Below are positions 24,358 to 33,571 of a stretch of 64,000 nucleotides of DNA, one piece after another. The number at the start of each line of letters is the position of its first letter. Position 1 is the stretch's first letter. The notes beneath the pieces were generated by a model. It had not been told where the DNA came from. It did not search any database and saw nothing but the letters and a program-made list of their open reading frames with translations. Source of the stretch: VRUE01 sp963701265 (GTDB lineage: Bacteria > Actinomycetota > Thermoleophilia > Solirubrobacterales > 70-9). The stretch covers positions 992,001 to 1,056,000 of the forward strand of contig OY969581.1 in assembly GCA_963701265.1 (NCBI GenBank). Reading direction: 5' to 3'. Made by a program: the position numbers and the translations under genes.

Positions 24358-26736
24358 ATGAATGGGGGATTTGTGAAGTCAGCGTGGACAAAGGCAGTCG
24401 TTGCAATGGCGGGGGTACTCTGCTCCCTCTCGCTCATCGCCGGTTCTGCATCGGCAGCGCCGCTCACCTACTACGGCGGCGAGGTGCAGAACAGTCCGCA
24501 CGTCTACCTGACTTTCTGGGGCAAAAACTGGAACTCCAATTCCGCGGCCCGTACCGAAATCATCAAAACGTTCTCGGGCATCTCGGGCTCGGCCTGGCAG
24601 GGAATCCTCACCCAGTACTACGACAGCACGGGCTTCATCTCTCCCAACATCACCTTCAGTTCCTGGACCGATGAAAGCATCGCTGCTCCTAACGACGTCA
24701 GCGACGAACACCTCGAGCAAGAGATCGAATACTCGATCTCCAAACAGGGCTGGCCCGCGGGCGGGATGGACAACCAGTACATCGTGCTGCCCGCGCCCGG
24801 GTCCAAATACCATGCAGGCTTCGTCGAAGGATGCGGTGCTCATCGCTACTCGGGCAAACTTAATGCTCCCTACAGCCATGCGGTGTGGCCGGGGGAAGCG
24901 GCCTTCGCCGGATGCGCGGACTACGACCCCTCCGGCCAGGACCGTCCCTGGGCTGGGATGGCTGTCGCTGCCTCCCACGAGTACGCCGAGACGGTGACCG
25001 ATCCGGTGACCGTCAAATACGCCGGCTACAGGACCGGCTGGTTGGAAGACGACCTCAGCACAACCAACGAAATAGCTGACAAGTGCGCTCTTCTGACGCC
25101 GCCCAGCGGCTACCTCGCGAATGGGGCTCCCGTGCACAAGCTCTGGGACAACTACCAGAACCAATGCTCGCTCTCCGATCCGTCGCCTCCGCAGGTGAAA
25201 CTGACCAAAGCCAAGATCACTCAGTCCACCGCCCTCAACGGGAACCCCGGCTGGGCGACGGTAGTGGGTGAAGTGACCTCGCCAGGTTTGACTGTCTCCG
25301 GCAAAACCGCCTACATCAAGTTCTTCAAGTGGAACGTCAGCACGACGAAATGGGATGAAAAAGCAGTAGTCCCGACTGCCGTCAACAACAACAAATTCGA
25401 ACTCGTCAACTGGAACGGGGTCGGCAACGGCTCCTGGATCGCCAAGGCCGAATTCCCATCCCAGGGCGGCTACGGCGCCTCTTCGTCCAACACCGTCACC
25501 GAAGGCGCCTTCCTGGTCAAGGACGGCTACCGCTTCAAGGTCAAACACACCGAAAAGTGCCTTGACGTCTACGCCGGCCTCACGGCTAACGGCACCGCCA
25601 TCAACCAGTGGGACTGCCTCAACCCCGCAACGACCTCAAACCAGGTCTTCACCATGGTCCCGACCGGCAGCAACGGGGCCGTGCGCATCGTCGCCCGCCA
25701 CTCCAACCGCTGCGTCAGCGTGAAAGGCGGCAGCACCGCTCCGGGGACCTACCTCGAGCAATACGACTGCGCCGGCGGCGAACAGCCGGGCCAGACCTGG
25801 AGAACCGAAAAAATGACAGGCAACTGGTCGCGCCTGATCGCCAAACACTCCAACCAGTGCATGGACGTGCGCGGCCAGGAAACCGCCAACGGCGTCCCGG
25901 TCACCCAGTACACGTGCCTGGGCACCCAGGCCAACCAGATGTGGGAAATCCAGTCGGTCGACGCCGGCCCGATCCCGACCCAGACCGAGCTCTACGTCCC
26001 CGACGGGGAAACCCTCTACGGGCGGCCCTACGGCTACTCGACCGCCTACGGCTACGTGCGCACCGGCGCCTACAACATCGCCGGCAACACGCTGAAACTC
26101 AGCTACTACAAGCAAAACGGCGCCGGTAACTACGAATACATCAAGGCCGTCAACCCGACGATCAACAGCGAAGGCCGCTTCGAAGTCAAATACGAAGGCT
26201 TCGGCCCCGGCGAATGGATCGTCAAAGCCGATTTCCCCGGCGTCGGCAACTTCGCCGCTTCCGGCTCTCCCGAACGGTGGTTCCACGTCGGCGACGGCTA
26301 CCGCTACGTCTTCCGCCACTCGGGCAAGTGCCTGACCCTCAACGGCAACTACAACTACAACGGCAACATCTTCGTGCAGTGGGACTGCGCCCCAGTGGCC
26401 ACCCCCTATGACGGCCAGGTCTTCGCCATGCACCCGATCGAAGGCGGCGCCCGCTTCAACATCACGGTCAACTCGACCGGCAAGTGCCTCGACGTGACCG
26501 GCGGCAGCACCGCCAACGGAGCGGCCTTCCAGCAATACGACTGCAACGGCTCTGACCAACAGCGCTTCCAGGTGATCCCGATCTACATGCAGCCGCCATG
26601 GAACGCCCTGATCGCCAAGCACTCCAACAAGTGCATGGACGTCTATAGCCAATACACGTCCAACGGCGCCCTGATCCACCAGTGGGAATGCCTCTGGCCC
26701 GGCAGTCAGCAGTGGCAGTTCCAGAGGATTGGGTAG
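24358..26736 (+). CDS. Secreted putative metalloprotease (Phi_1/EXORDIUM-like head) with the same lectin cassette
   Basis: 792 residues. Signal peptide to about 34 (SLIAGSASA), then a head domain of about 250 residues starting TYYGGEVQNSPHVYLTFWGKNW. This resembles the bacterial relatives of the phosphate-induced (Phi_1) fold, which share a YYGGPV...YLIFWG opening. MAVAASHEYAETVTDPV supplies an HEYAE motif of the kind proposed to bind zinc; conserved cysteines (EGCGAHRYS, FAGCADYD, DKCALL, NQCSL) suggest disulfides. From about residue 319 the protein is cassette copy 3. The head differs completely from the two upstream proteases. Protease activity is inferred from the HExxE motif only. AGGGAGATAAACG precedes ATG. 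Confidence 0.8.
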   Translation: MNGGFVKSAWTKAVVAMAGVLCSLSLIAGSASAAPLTYYGGEVQNSPHVYLTFWGKNWNSNSAARTEIIKTFSGISGSAWQGILTQYYDSTGFISPNITFSSWTDESIAAPNDVSDEHLEQEIEYSISKQGWPAGGMDNQYIVLPAPGSKYHAGFVEGCGAHRYSGKLNAPYSHAVWPGEAAFAGCADYDPSGQDRPWAGMAVAASHEYAETVTDPVTVKYAGYRTGWLEDDLSTTNEIADKCALLTPPSGYLANGAPVHKLWDNYQNQCSLSDPSPPQVKLTKAKITQSTALNGNPGWATVVGEVTSPGLTVSGKTAYIKFFKWNVSTTKWDEKAVVPTAVNNNKFELVNWNGVGNGSWIAKAEFPSQGGYGASSSNTVTEGAFLVKDGYRFKVKHTEKCLDVYAGLTANGTAINQWDCLNPATTSNQVFTMVPTGSNGAVRIVARHSNRCVSVKGGSTAPGTYLEQYDCAGGEQPGQTWRTEKMTGNWSRLIAKHSNQCMDVRGQETANGVPVTQYTCLGTQANQMWEIQSVDAGPIPTQTELYVPDGETLYGRPYGYSTAYGYVRTGAYNIAGNTLKLSYYKQNGAGNYEYIKAVNPTINSEGRFEVKYEGFGPGEWIVKADFPGVGNFAASGSPERWFHVGDGYRYVFRHSGKCLTLNGNYNYNGNIFVQWDCAPVATPYDGQVFAMHPIEGGARFNITVNSTGKCLDVTGGSTANGAAFQQYDCNGSDQQRFQVIPIYMQPPWNALIAKHSNKCMDVYSQYTSNGALIHQWECLWPGSQQWQFQRIG
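25313..26736 (+). repeat. 1424-bp cassette copy 3
   Basis: Third copy of the lectin cassette. It is identical to copy 1, and the identity reaches upstream to about the CTCCGGCAAAACCGC at 25296, i.e. slightly beyond the block shared with copy 2. Downstream similarity ends at the stop codon. Confidence 0.92.
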
Positions 26737-26757
26737 GGGCCGGTAGATAGGTAGGTG

Positions 26758-26797
26758 ACCGAGGCCACGCTCCGGGTTGGAGCGTGGCCTCGGTTTT
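26758..26797 (+). terminator. Intrinsic terminator after the lectin-protease cluster
   Basis: Perfect 16-bp arms (26758-26773 and 26779-26794) with a GGGTT loop, followed by TTTT. It lies 22 bp after the last stop of the cluster (26736) and is the clearest factor-independent terminator in the window. Confidence 0.92.
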
Positions 26798-26851
26798 GAT
26801 GCGAAGCGCGCTGACTTGTTGGGCCGCCTGGATCCCGGTTAGGATCGCGGC

Positions 26852-27907
26852 ATGCTTCGGAGATCGCGCCTCTTTGCCGCGCTTTCGGTGGTGGGTGTTT
26901 GTCTTGTCGCCCCGGCGACCTCACAGGCAACGCTCGTCTTCACCCGCAATCCGCTCAACCCGGCGGTCTTCGTCGCCAAGGACGACGGCTCAGCGGCGCG
27001 CAGGGTCGGTTTGGGTTCGAGTCCGCGCGTCTCTCCGGACGGCAAGACGATCGTCTTCTACCGCTCCGGCAAGGGCAAGCAGCCCGCGGCCCTGATGGTC
27101 GCGGCGGCGAACGGTGGGGCGCCGAAGAAGCTGGTTACCGGGTGGCAGAACCCTTTCGTCTTCGCTTGGTCGCCCGACTCTGCCAGGATCGCGGTACTGC
27201 TCGGCCCTGAAGTCGGGGCGCAGCGGCTGACCACGATCGACATCGCCACCGGCGACCAGCAGACGATTGCCAGCGGTTTCTTCTCGGGCGTCAGCTTCTC
27301 GCCTGAAGGGAGCGAACAGCTCGTCTACGCGAGGGCGCCCAGCGAAAGCTTCCCGCCGCGCAGCGACGTCTATCGGATCGACCTCTTGCCTCCGGGCGCG
27401 GTTGGTGTCGCTGCACCAGAGCCGCAGCAGCTAACCAGCGACCACCGTTCTTTCAGCCCGCTCTGGGGGCCGAGCAACCGCATCGTCTTCGTCAAGCAGC
27501 TGGGCGGAAAGCAGCGCAAATACGGCCCCAAGAACGATCTCTTCCTGATCAAGACCGATGGCAGCGAGGTCAAGCGCCTCACTCACACCAAGGTCGGGCC
27601 GCTGCTCTCCGGCCTCAGTCCGACCGAGTGGTCGGCGAACGGCAGGCGCTTGCTCGCCGAGTTCGGGGGTCAGGACACCAGCTACGCGGTCGCCGTCAAC
27701 CCCAGGACAGGTTCCGAACGGGCTCTGACCAGGGAGCGCGAGGTCGGCTTCGTCGGCACCGCGATCTCGTTCAACGGCAAGGTGGTGCTTGGCAGCATCG
27801 GCGGCTTCGAACCGGGTCCGGGCCACAAGGTGGTCAGCATCCCCTACACGGGTGGCAAGCCAAGGGTGCTTGCCACCAACGCCTCCGAACCCGACTGGAA
27901 TCGCTGA
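26852..27907 (+). CDS. Secreted TolB-like beta-propeller protein
   Basis: 351 residues with a signal peptide (ALSVVGVCLVAPATSQA). PD40/WD40-like blades are visible: SSPRVSPDGKTIVFYRS, PFVFAWSPDSARIAVL, GVSFSPEGSEQLVYA, SFSPLWGPSNRIVFV and PTEWSANGRRLLAEF, with DLFLIKTDGSEVKRLT between. These make a six- or seven-bladed propeller like the C-terminal half of TolB. No catalytic domain is attached. It probably acts as an extracytoplasmic binding scaffold. The cupin gene follows after 20 bp. Confidence 0.83.
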   Translation: MLRRSRLFAALSVVGVCLVAPATSQATLVFTRNPLNPAVFVAKDDGSAARRVGLGSSPRVSPDGKTIVFYRSGKGKQPAALMVAAANGGAPKKLVTGWQNPFVFAWSPDSARIAVLLGPEVGAQRLTTIDIATGDQQTIASGFFSGVSFSPEGSEQLVYARAPSESFPPRSDVYRIDLLPPGAVGVAAPEPQQLTSDHRSFSPLWGPSNRIVFVKQLGGKQRKYGPKNDLFLIKTDGSEVKRLTHTKVGPLLSGLSPTEWSANGRRLLAEFGGQDTSYAVAVNPRTGSERALTREREVGFVGTAISFNGKVVLGSIGGFEPGPGHKVVSIPYTGGKPRVLATNASEPDWNR

Positions 27908-27927
27908 ACTCGCGAAAGGACGGTGCA

Positions 27928-28299
27928 ATGGCCGGCTACACGATCAAGCACCGCGACGAGTTCGAGTCGATGGAGGGGTCGGGGGACTCGACCTGGCGCC
28001 TGGCCCGCAAGGCGCTCGGCACTTCGGCCTTCGGCTTCAACCTGGTCGAAATCGGTCCCGGCGGGCAGATTCCCGAGCATGACGAGAGCGGCAGCGGTCA
28101 GGTAGAGCTCTACGCGATCCTCGAGGGTGAGGCCGTGCTGCGGATCGAGGGCGAGGACCACCCGGCCCCAGCCGGCACCTTCGCCTCGATCGAGCCACTG
28201 GCCACCCGCACGATCCTCAACCGCTCCGACGCTCCGGTCACCGCTTTGCTGATCGGCGTCCAGCCCGAGGGTGGCTTCGAGCCCGCCGGCTGGGCCTAG
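27928..28299 (+). CDS. Cupin-domain protein
   Basis: 123 residues from ATG 27928, with AAGGA at 27916-27920. The sequence is a single small cupin barrel: GFNLVEIGPGGQIPEHDES (motif 1, one His plus Glu), VELYAILEGEAVLRIEGEDH and APAGTFASIEPLATRTILN (motif 2 region). Motif 1 carries only IPEHDES rather than the full HxH, so metal binding may be weak. No substrate is indicated. A longer open frame upstream overlaps the propeller gene and is a shadow. Confidence 0.83.
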   Translation: MAGYTIKHRDEFESMEGSGDSTWRLARKALGTSAFGFNLVEIGPGGQIPEHDESGSGQVELYAILEGEAVLRIEGEDHPAPAGTFASIEPLATRTILNRSDAPVTALLIGVQPEGGFEPAGWA

Positions 28300-28379
28300 T
28301 TCCATCGGGTCTCCAGGCGCGTTTTTCGCGCTATTTGCAGGGATTCGCAAATTCATCCCGACGGGGCACCCGGCGTCCC

Positions 28380-28385
28380 TATAAT
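28380..28385 (+). promoter_or_regulatory. Candidate -10 box before glutamate synthase
   Basis: A perfect TATAAT at 28380-28385 lies 63 bp before the GTG of the glutamate synthase gene in otherwise GC-rich DNA. No convincing -35 hexamer is present at 16-18 bp. A small hairpin GCGCG-TTTTT-CGCGC (about 28317-28331) lies upstream, just past the cupin gene. Confidence 0.45.
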
Positions 28386-28447
28386 TCTCAAACCCGTCAA
28401 CCCGTCGCGCGCCCGCTCGAAGAAGGCGTGGAAACCGGGAGGTCAGC

Positions 28448-31400
28448 GTGTCCAATACCCAGTCCCGTGAGCTTCACGGCGAGCGCCCCGTCCGCTACTC
28501 GCCAGAGCGTGCCTACAGGCCGCTTGTCTCGCCGCCCAGCGTCGAGGACAAGGATGCCTGTGCGATCTACGCCTCGGTCCGCAAGGATGCGACGCCGAGC
28601 CACGCGCCGATCGAGCTGGCGATTCCGGCACTGCAGAAGATGCTCCACCGCGCCGGCAACGTCGACGGTGAGGGGGACGGCTGCGGTCTGCTGCTCGACC
28701 TGCCGCGCAAGATCTGGGCCGAGGAGGTCCGCTCCGGTGGCCACGATCCCTCGCTGACCCTCGACGACGCCTTCGCCGTCGCCCACATCTTCGTCGAGCG
28801 CTCCCAGGACCTCGAGCGGATCCAGCACGACGCCCGCGAGCTGCTCGGCCAGGGCGGCTTCCGCATCCTCGCTGAGCGCATCGGCAAGGTCGACTCGCCG
28901 GCGCTGGGCCCGACCGCACGCGAGGAGGAGCCTCACTTCTGGCAGCTCGCCGGCCTCGTCGCCGACGCCTCGCGCCGCGACCGCGTCCTCTTCGACCTGC
29001 TGATCGAGCTCGAGCAGCGCCTCGACGTCCACGTCCCCTCCTTCTCGGCGACCACCTGCGTCTACAAGGTGATGGGGGCGCCGAAGGTGCTCGGCGAGTA
29101 CTACCCCGACCTGCACGACGAGCGCTTCGAGACGATTGGCTGCTTCGGCCACAACCGCTACTCGACCAACACCTGGCCCTCCTTCAAGCGGGTGCAGCCC
29201 TTCTCGGTGCTCGGCCACAACGGTGAGATCAACACGATCGCCCAGCTGCGCCAGGAGGCGAAAATGCTCGGCGTGCCGATCCACACCGACGGCTCGGACT
29301 CGCAGGACCTCAACCGCACGATCGACACCCTGGTCAGCCGCGACGGTCTCGGCCTCGCCGAAGCGATGGAGATGGTCGTGCCGCCGATCGTCGAAGAGAT
29401 CCGCCGCATGCCGGCCGAGCTGCACCGCTTCTACATGTACCTGCACCAGGCGATGGGGCCGTTCGCCCAGGGCCCGGTGGCCCTGATTGCCCGCCACTCC
29501 GACGAATGCGTCTTCTCCTCCGACGCGCTCGGCCTGCGGCCGCTCTGGCAGGTCGAGACCACTGACGACTACGTCTTCAGTTCCGAGCCGGGCGTCGTCC
29601 CGGTCAACGCGATGGTCTCCGAGCCCAAGCCACTCGCCCCCGGCGAGAAGGCGCTGGTGATGATCGACCGCGAGCGCAAGCGCTCGACCCTGCACCCGCA
29701 CGACGCGATGCTGCGCATCGTCCGCGAGGGCTGGCTGCGCCGCAACGGCGCCGATGACGCCGCCGCCTACGACCGTGCCCTGGAGACAGGCGGGCCGCTC
29801 GAGGGCGAGGAGGTGCCGGGTTACTCCGACGCCGGCCCCGAGGAGCCGGTCAAGGTCTCCGACCGCGTCCTCGCCGGCTTCGGCTGGCAGCGCGACGACG
29901 TCAAACTGGTCCAGCAGATGGCCTCGAACGGGTCCGAGCCGGTCGGCTCGCTCGGCTACGACGGCCCGCTCGCCGCGCTTTCGCCGGAGCGCCAGAACCT
30001 CGCCGACTACTTCAAGGAGACGGTCGCCGTCGTCACCAACCCGGCGATCGACCGCGAACGCGAGATGGAGCACTTCTCCACCCGCACCGTCTTTGGCCGC
30101 CGCCCCTCGCTCAGCGCCGCCGGCGAGGACACCGGCACGGTCGAGACCGCCTTCCCGGTGATCCTCGGCGGTCACCACGGCCTGGCGCCGCTCTCCGACA
30201 AGACCTACCGGGCGATCGCCCGCAAGCACCACACCTACCTGCTCGAGGATCTCTGGGAGGAGTTCCGCGGCCGCGCCGACGTGGTCGACATCTCGCTGCT
30301 CGAGTCGGAGACGACGCGCGGCGCGATCGAGCGGATCAAGCAGGAGGCGGTGAAGAAAGTCCGCGACGGCGCCGAGCTGCTCGTGCTCACCGACCGCACC
30401 GTCTATGACGCCGACCGCCGCTACCTCGACCCGCACCTCGCGATCTCCGCCGTCGACCAGGCGCTGAAGGGCTTCAAGGTCGAGCCGGGTGAGGAGAACC
30501 TGCGCCGCCGCTGCGGCATCGTCCTGCGCTCGGCCTCGATCCGCAACGTCCACGACACGATGCTCGCCCTCGGCCTCGGCGCCAACGGCGTCTGCCCGTA
30601 CACGATGGTCGAAGTGGTTTGCGTCGAGGACTACGAGTCAGACGTCTCCAATCTCTGCGACGCGCTCAACAAGGGCATGGAGAAAGTGATCTCGACGATC
30701 GGCATCCACGAGGTGCGCGGCTACGCCCGCCAGTTCTCCTCGATCGGGGTCAAGCCCGAGCTGACCGAGATCTTCATGACCGAGGCCTTCGCCGCCTCCG
30801 ACCGCGCCGGCGTCGGCTTCACCGACCTCGATGAGGACACCAACGAGCGCGCCCGCGTGCTCGCCGGCGACGAAGACGCCAAACCGGCGAAGACGTTCCG
30901 CTTCTACCCCAAGGTCTACAAGGCCGCGATCGCGACCGCCAACGGCACCGGCTCCTACGAGGACTACTCGCAGAAAGTCCGTGACCTCGAGCAGCAGAGC
31001 CCGATCTCGATGCGCCACATCATGGGCCTCAAGGGCGACCGTGACCCGATCGATCCCGCTGACGTCAACGCCGGGGTCGGTCATCACGACTACCCCGTGG
31101 TGATCTCCTCGATGAGCTTCGGCTCGCAGTCCGAGCCCGCCTTTCGTGCCTATGCCGAGGCGGCGAAGTCGATCAACGTGCTCTGCGTCAACGGCGAGGG
31201 TGGCGAGATCCGCGACATGTACGGGCACTACCGCAAGTGGCGCGGCCAGCAGGTCGCCTCGGGCCGCTTCGGCGTCTCGGCGGAGATGCTCAACTCCTCT
31301 TATCTGGCCGAGATCAAGATCGGCCAGGGCGCCAAGCCCGGCGAGGGCGGCCACCTGCCCGGCAAGAAGGTCTCCGAGAAGGTCGCCGCCGCGCGTAACG

Positions 31401-33115
31401 CGGCGCCGGGCACCGACCTGATCTCGCCCTCCAACAACCACGACCTCTACTCGATCGAGGACCTCGCCGAGCTGATCGACGAGCTGAAGACGGTCAACCC
31501 GGACGTGCGCGTCTCGGTCAAGGTGCCGGTGGTGCCGAACATCGGCACGATCGGCCTCGGTATCGCCAAGGCGGGCGCTGACATCATCACCCTCTCCGGC
31601 TTCGAGGGCGGCACCGGTGCCGCCCGCCAGCACGCCCTGCGCCACGTCGGCCTGCCCTCGGACATCGGCACTCGCGCCGTGCACCGGGCGCTGATGGAGG
31701 CTGGGCTGCGCAACCGGGTTGAGATCTGGGCCGACGGCGGCTATCGCCACGGCCACGACATCGTCAAGCTGCACTGCCTCGGCGCCAACCGGGTCGGCTT
31801 CGGCACCCTGGCGATGGTCAGCCTCGGCTGCACGATCTGCCGCGGCTGCCAGCTCGACACCTGTCACGTCGGCATCGCGACCCAGATCGAGACGGTCGAG
31901 CAGGCCCAGGAGCACGGGCTGAAGAAGTTCACGCCGCAGGAGATCGACACCGCTGCCGAGAGCTGCGCCCGCTTCTTCCAGGCGATGGGCGAGGAGGTCA
32001 AGCAGGTCGTCGCCTCGCTCGGCTACGACCGCGCCCAGGACCTGGTCGGTCGCTACGACCTGCTCGAGCAGGTCGCCCACCACGACACGGTCGACCTGGC
32101 GCCGCTGATCACGCCGCTGGACGAGTTCCTCGACCTCGAGCCGATCGACTTGCCCGTGGCCGAGACTGAAGATCAGCGTGCCGAGGCCGGCATGGTCGTC
32201 GCCCGGCCGATCCGGATGGAGACCAAGCAGGCCTCGACCCAGATTGCCGGTCTCGCCGGCGACATCTGTCCCGGCCGCACGATCCGCAACGAGTTCCCCC
32301 GGGCGACCGACGCCAACGATCGCGTGCTCGGCTCCGAGCTCTCCGGTGCGATCGCCCGCTCACGGATCTTCGAAGACGGTCCCGAGTCCAACGACGACGT
32401 GCTCGCCAGCCTCGAGTTCAACGGCGGCTCGGTCGCCGGCCAGGGCCTCGGCGCCTTCAACTCCTATGGCGTCGCGATCCGCATCGAGGGCGGCGCTCAG
32501 GACGGCGTCGGCAAGACGATGCTGGGCGGCTCCATCGCCGTGCTCAAGGGCAAGGGGGCCAAGGGCCAGCGGGTCAACGGCTCGGTCGGCAAGTCCTTCG
32601 CCTACGGCGCCCAGCGTGGCCGCCTCTTCGTCCAGGGCTCGGCCGACTCGCGCTTCTGCATCCGCCTCTCCGGTGCCGACGTGGTGCTGGCCGGTGAGCC
32701 CGAGGAAGCGATCGACGACAGCCGCGGCTGCGTCGTCGACCGGGCCAACGCCAAGGGCTTCGCCTTCGAGTACATGACCTCGGGTCGCGCGATCGTGCTC
32801 GGCGACCTCGGGCCGTGGGCCTGCGCCGGCATGACCGGCGGCCGCGTCTACGTCCGCCACAACGCCTTCGGCATCGACGCCGACGCGATCAAGCGGCGGC
32901 TGGGGGAGGGTGCCAAGGTTGAGCTGAAAGAGCTCGATGCCGAGGGCCTGCTCGACATCGATGACTTGCTCGGTGCTTACGCAAGCGAACTCCGAGCTAC
33001 TGGTCAGGACGACGAGGCGGAGCGGGTGCTGAGCTTGGCGGCCGATGCCACGGGCAACTTCATGATGGTCGTGCCGCACAAGGTGCAGGCGGACCCAAGC
33101 ATCTCTACCGAGTAA
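28448..33115 (+). CDS. gltB: Glutamate synthase, large (alpha) subunit
   Basis: 1555 residues from GTG 28448, six bases after GGGAGG. Domains in order: class II glutaminase (EDKDACAIYASV, with Cys38 as presumed nucleophile after propeptide removal; NRYSTNTWPSF and LGHNGEINTI), a central domain, the FMN-binding synthase barrel (PVVISSMSFGSQSEPAFRA, SVKVPVVPNIGTIG, GFEGGTGAARQHALRHVG), a 3Fe-4S motif GCTICRGCQLDTCHVG, and the C-terminal GXGXG beta-helix (GGSVAGQGLGAFN). It makes two glutamates from glutamine and 2-oxoglutarate. The nucleophile is followed by Ala-Ile-Tyr rather than the usual Gly-Val-Gly. No small subunit (gltD) is adjacent. Confidence 0.95.
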   Translation: MSNTQSRELHGERPVRYSPERAYRPLVSPPSVEDKDACAIYASVRKDATPSHAPIELAIPALQKMLHRAGNVDGEGDGCGLLLDLPRKIWAEEVRSGGHDPSLTLDDAFAVAHIFVERSQDLERIQHDARELLGQGGFRILAERIGKVDSPALGPTAREEEPHFWQLAGLVADASRRDRVLFDLLIELEQRLDVHVPSFSATTCVYKVMGAPKVLGEYYPDLHDERFETIGCFGHNRYSTNTWPSFKRVQPFSVLGHNGEINTIAQLRQEAKMLGVPIHTDGSDSQDLNRTIDTLVSRDGLGLAEAMEMVVPPIVEEIRRMPAELHRFYMYLHQAMGPFAQGPVALIARHSDECVFSSDALGLRPLWQVETTDDYVFSSEPGVVPVNAMVSEPKPLAPGEKALVMIDRERKRSTLHPHDAMLRIVREGWLRRNGADDAAAYDRALETGGPLEGEEVPGYSDAGPEEPVKVSDRVLAGFGWQRDDVKLVQQMASNGSEPVGSLGYDGPLAALSPERQNLADYFKETVAVVTNPAIDREREMEHFSTRTVFGRRPSLSAAGEDTGTVETAFPVILGGHHGLAPLSDKTYRAIARKHHTYLLEDLWEEFRGRADVVDISLLESETTRGAIERIKQEAVKKVRDGAELLVLTDRTVYDADRRYLDPHLAISAVDQALKGFKVEPGEENLRRRCGIVLRSASIRNVHDTMLALGLGANGVCPYTMVEVVCVEDYESDVSNLCDALNKGMEKVISTIGIHEVRGYARQFSSIGVKPELTEIFMTEAFAASDRAGVGFTDLDEDTNERARVLAGDEDAKPAKTFRFYPKVYKAAIATANGTGSYEDYSQKVRDLEQQSPISMRHIMGLKGDRDPIDPADVNAGVGHHDYPVVISSMSFGSQSEPAFRAYAEAAKSINVLCVNGEGGEIRDMYGHYRKWRGQQVASGRFGVSAEMLNSSYLAEIKIGQGAKPGEGGHLPGKKVSEKVAAARNAAPGTDLISPSNNHDLYSIEDLAELIDELKTVNPDVRVSVKVPVVPNIGTIGLGIAKAGADIITLSGFEGGTGAARQHALRHVGLPSDIGTRAVHRALMEAGLRNRVEIWADGGYRHGHDIVKLHCLGANRVGFGTLAMVSLGCTICRGCQLDTCHVGIATQIETVEQAQEHGLKKFTPQEIDTAAESCARFFQAMGEEVKQVVASLGYDRAQDLVGRYDLLEQVAHHDTVDLAPLITPLDEFLDLEPIDLPVAETEDQRAEAGMVVARPIRMETKQASTQIAGLAGDICPGRTIRNEFPRATDANDRVLGSELSGAIARSRIFEDGPESNDDVLASLEFNGGSVAGQGLGAFNSYGVAIRIEGGAQDGVGKTMLGGSIAVLKGKGAKGQRVNGSVGKSFAYGAQRGRLFVQGSADSRFCIRLSGADVVLAGEPEEAIDDSRGCVVDRANAKGFAFEYMTSGRAIVLGDLGPWACAGMTGGRVYVRHNAFGIDADAIKRRLGEGAKVELKELDAEGLLDIDDLLGAYASELRATGQDDEAERVLSLAADATGNFMMVVPHKVQADPSISTE

Positions 33116-33119
33116 TTCG

Positions 33120-33530
33120 CTAGCGCTGGGTCAGGAGGTCCGCGATGGTGCGGATCTCCTGCAGGAGGCCGTCGAGCAATTGCTCGGTGTTCGTGTGGAT
33201 GCGCCACTCGGCGTACTTACGGTCCTGCTCGACTTGATCGAGGCGCTGTTCGAGGGCGTCGGTGCGGGTGTTGACCTTGTCGATGCGCTTGTTCAAGCGC
33301 TTCTCCGTCTTGCGGACGCGGCGCTTGAGGAGGAAGTCGGTCTCCTCGCGCAGGGCGTCGAGTTCCCGGCGCAGAGCGGTTTCGTCGATGCCGTTGCCCT
33401 GCTCGGAGAGCATCTCTTCGACGCCGGAGCGGACGCGCTCAATCTCGGTGTGGAGGCGTTCGCGGGCCCGCTCGGCGGCGACCTCGGGAGGCTCCGGCGG
33501 GGAGTCGCCAGGGGTTGGGTACTGGTCCAC
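33120..33530 (-). CDS. Coiled-coil hypothetical protein
   Basis: 136 residues. After a Pro-rich start (MDQYPTPGDSPPEPPE), nearly the whole protein is charged heptads: ERARERLHTEIERVRSGVEE, LRRELDALREETDFLLKRR, TEKRLNKRIDKVNTRTDALE, RLDQVEQDRKYAEWRI, ending in LLQEIRTIADLLTQR. It should form an extended coiled coil. It is convergent with gltB, with only 4 bp between the stops. No family recognised; a structural or scaffold role is a guess. Confidence 0.75.
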   Translation of the reverse strand: MDQYPTPGDSPPEPPEVAAERARERLHTEIERVRSGVEEMLSEQGNGIDETALRRELDALREETDFLLKRRVRKTEKRLNKRIDKVNTRTDALEQRLDQVEQDRKYAEWRIHTNTEQLLDGLLQEIRTIADLLTQR

Positions 33531-33571
33531 GCCGCCATGCTACGGGCGACGTAGGCCGGAATTTCCGTGTT

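Noticed and set aside
19953..26736. Repeats interpreted as an insertion sequence or transposon
   Set aside because: Boundaries fall inside reading frames in phase, there are no terminal inverted repeats, and the shared DNA encodes lectin domains.
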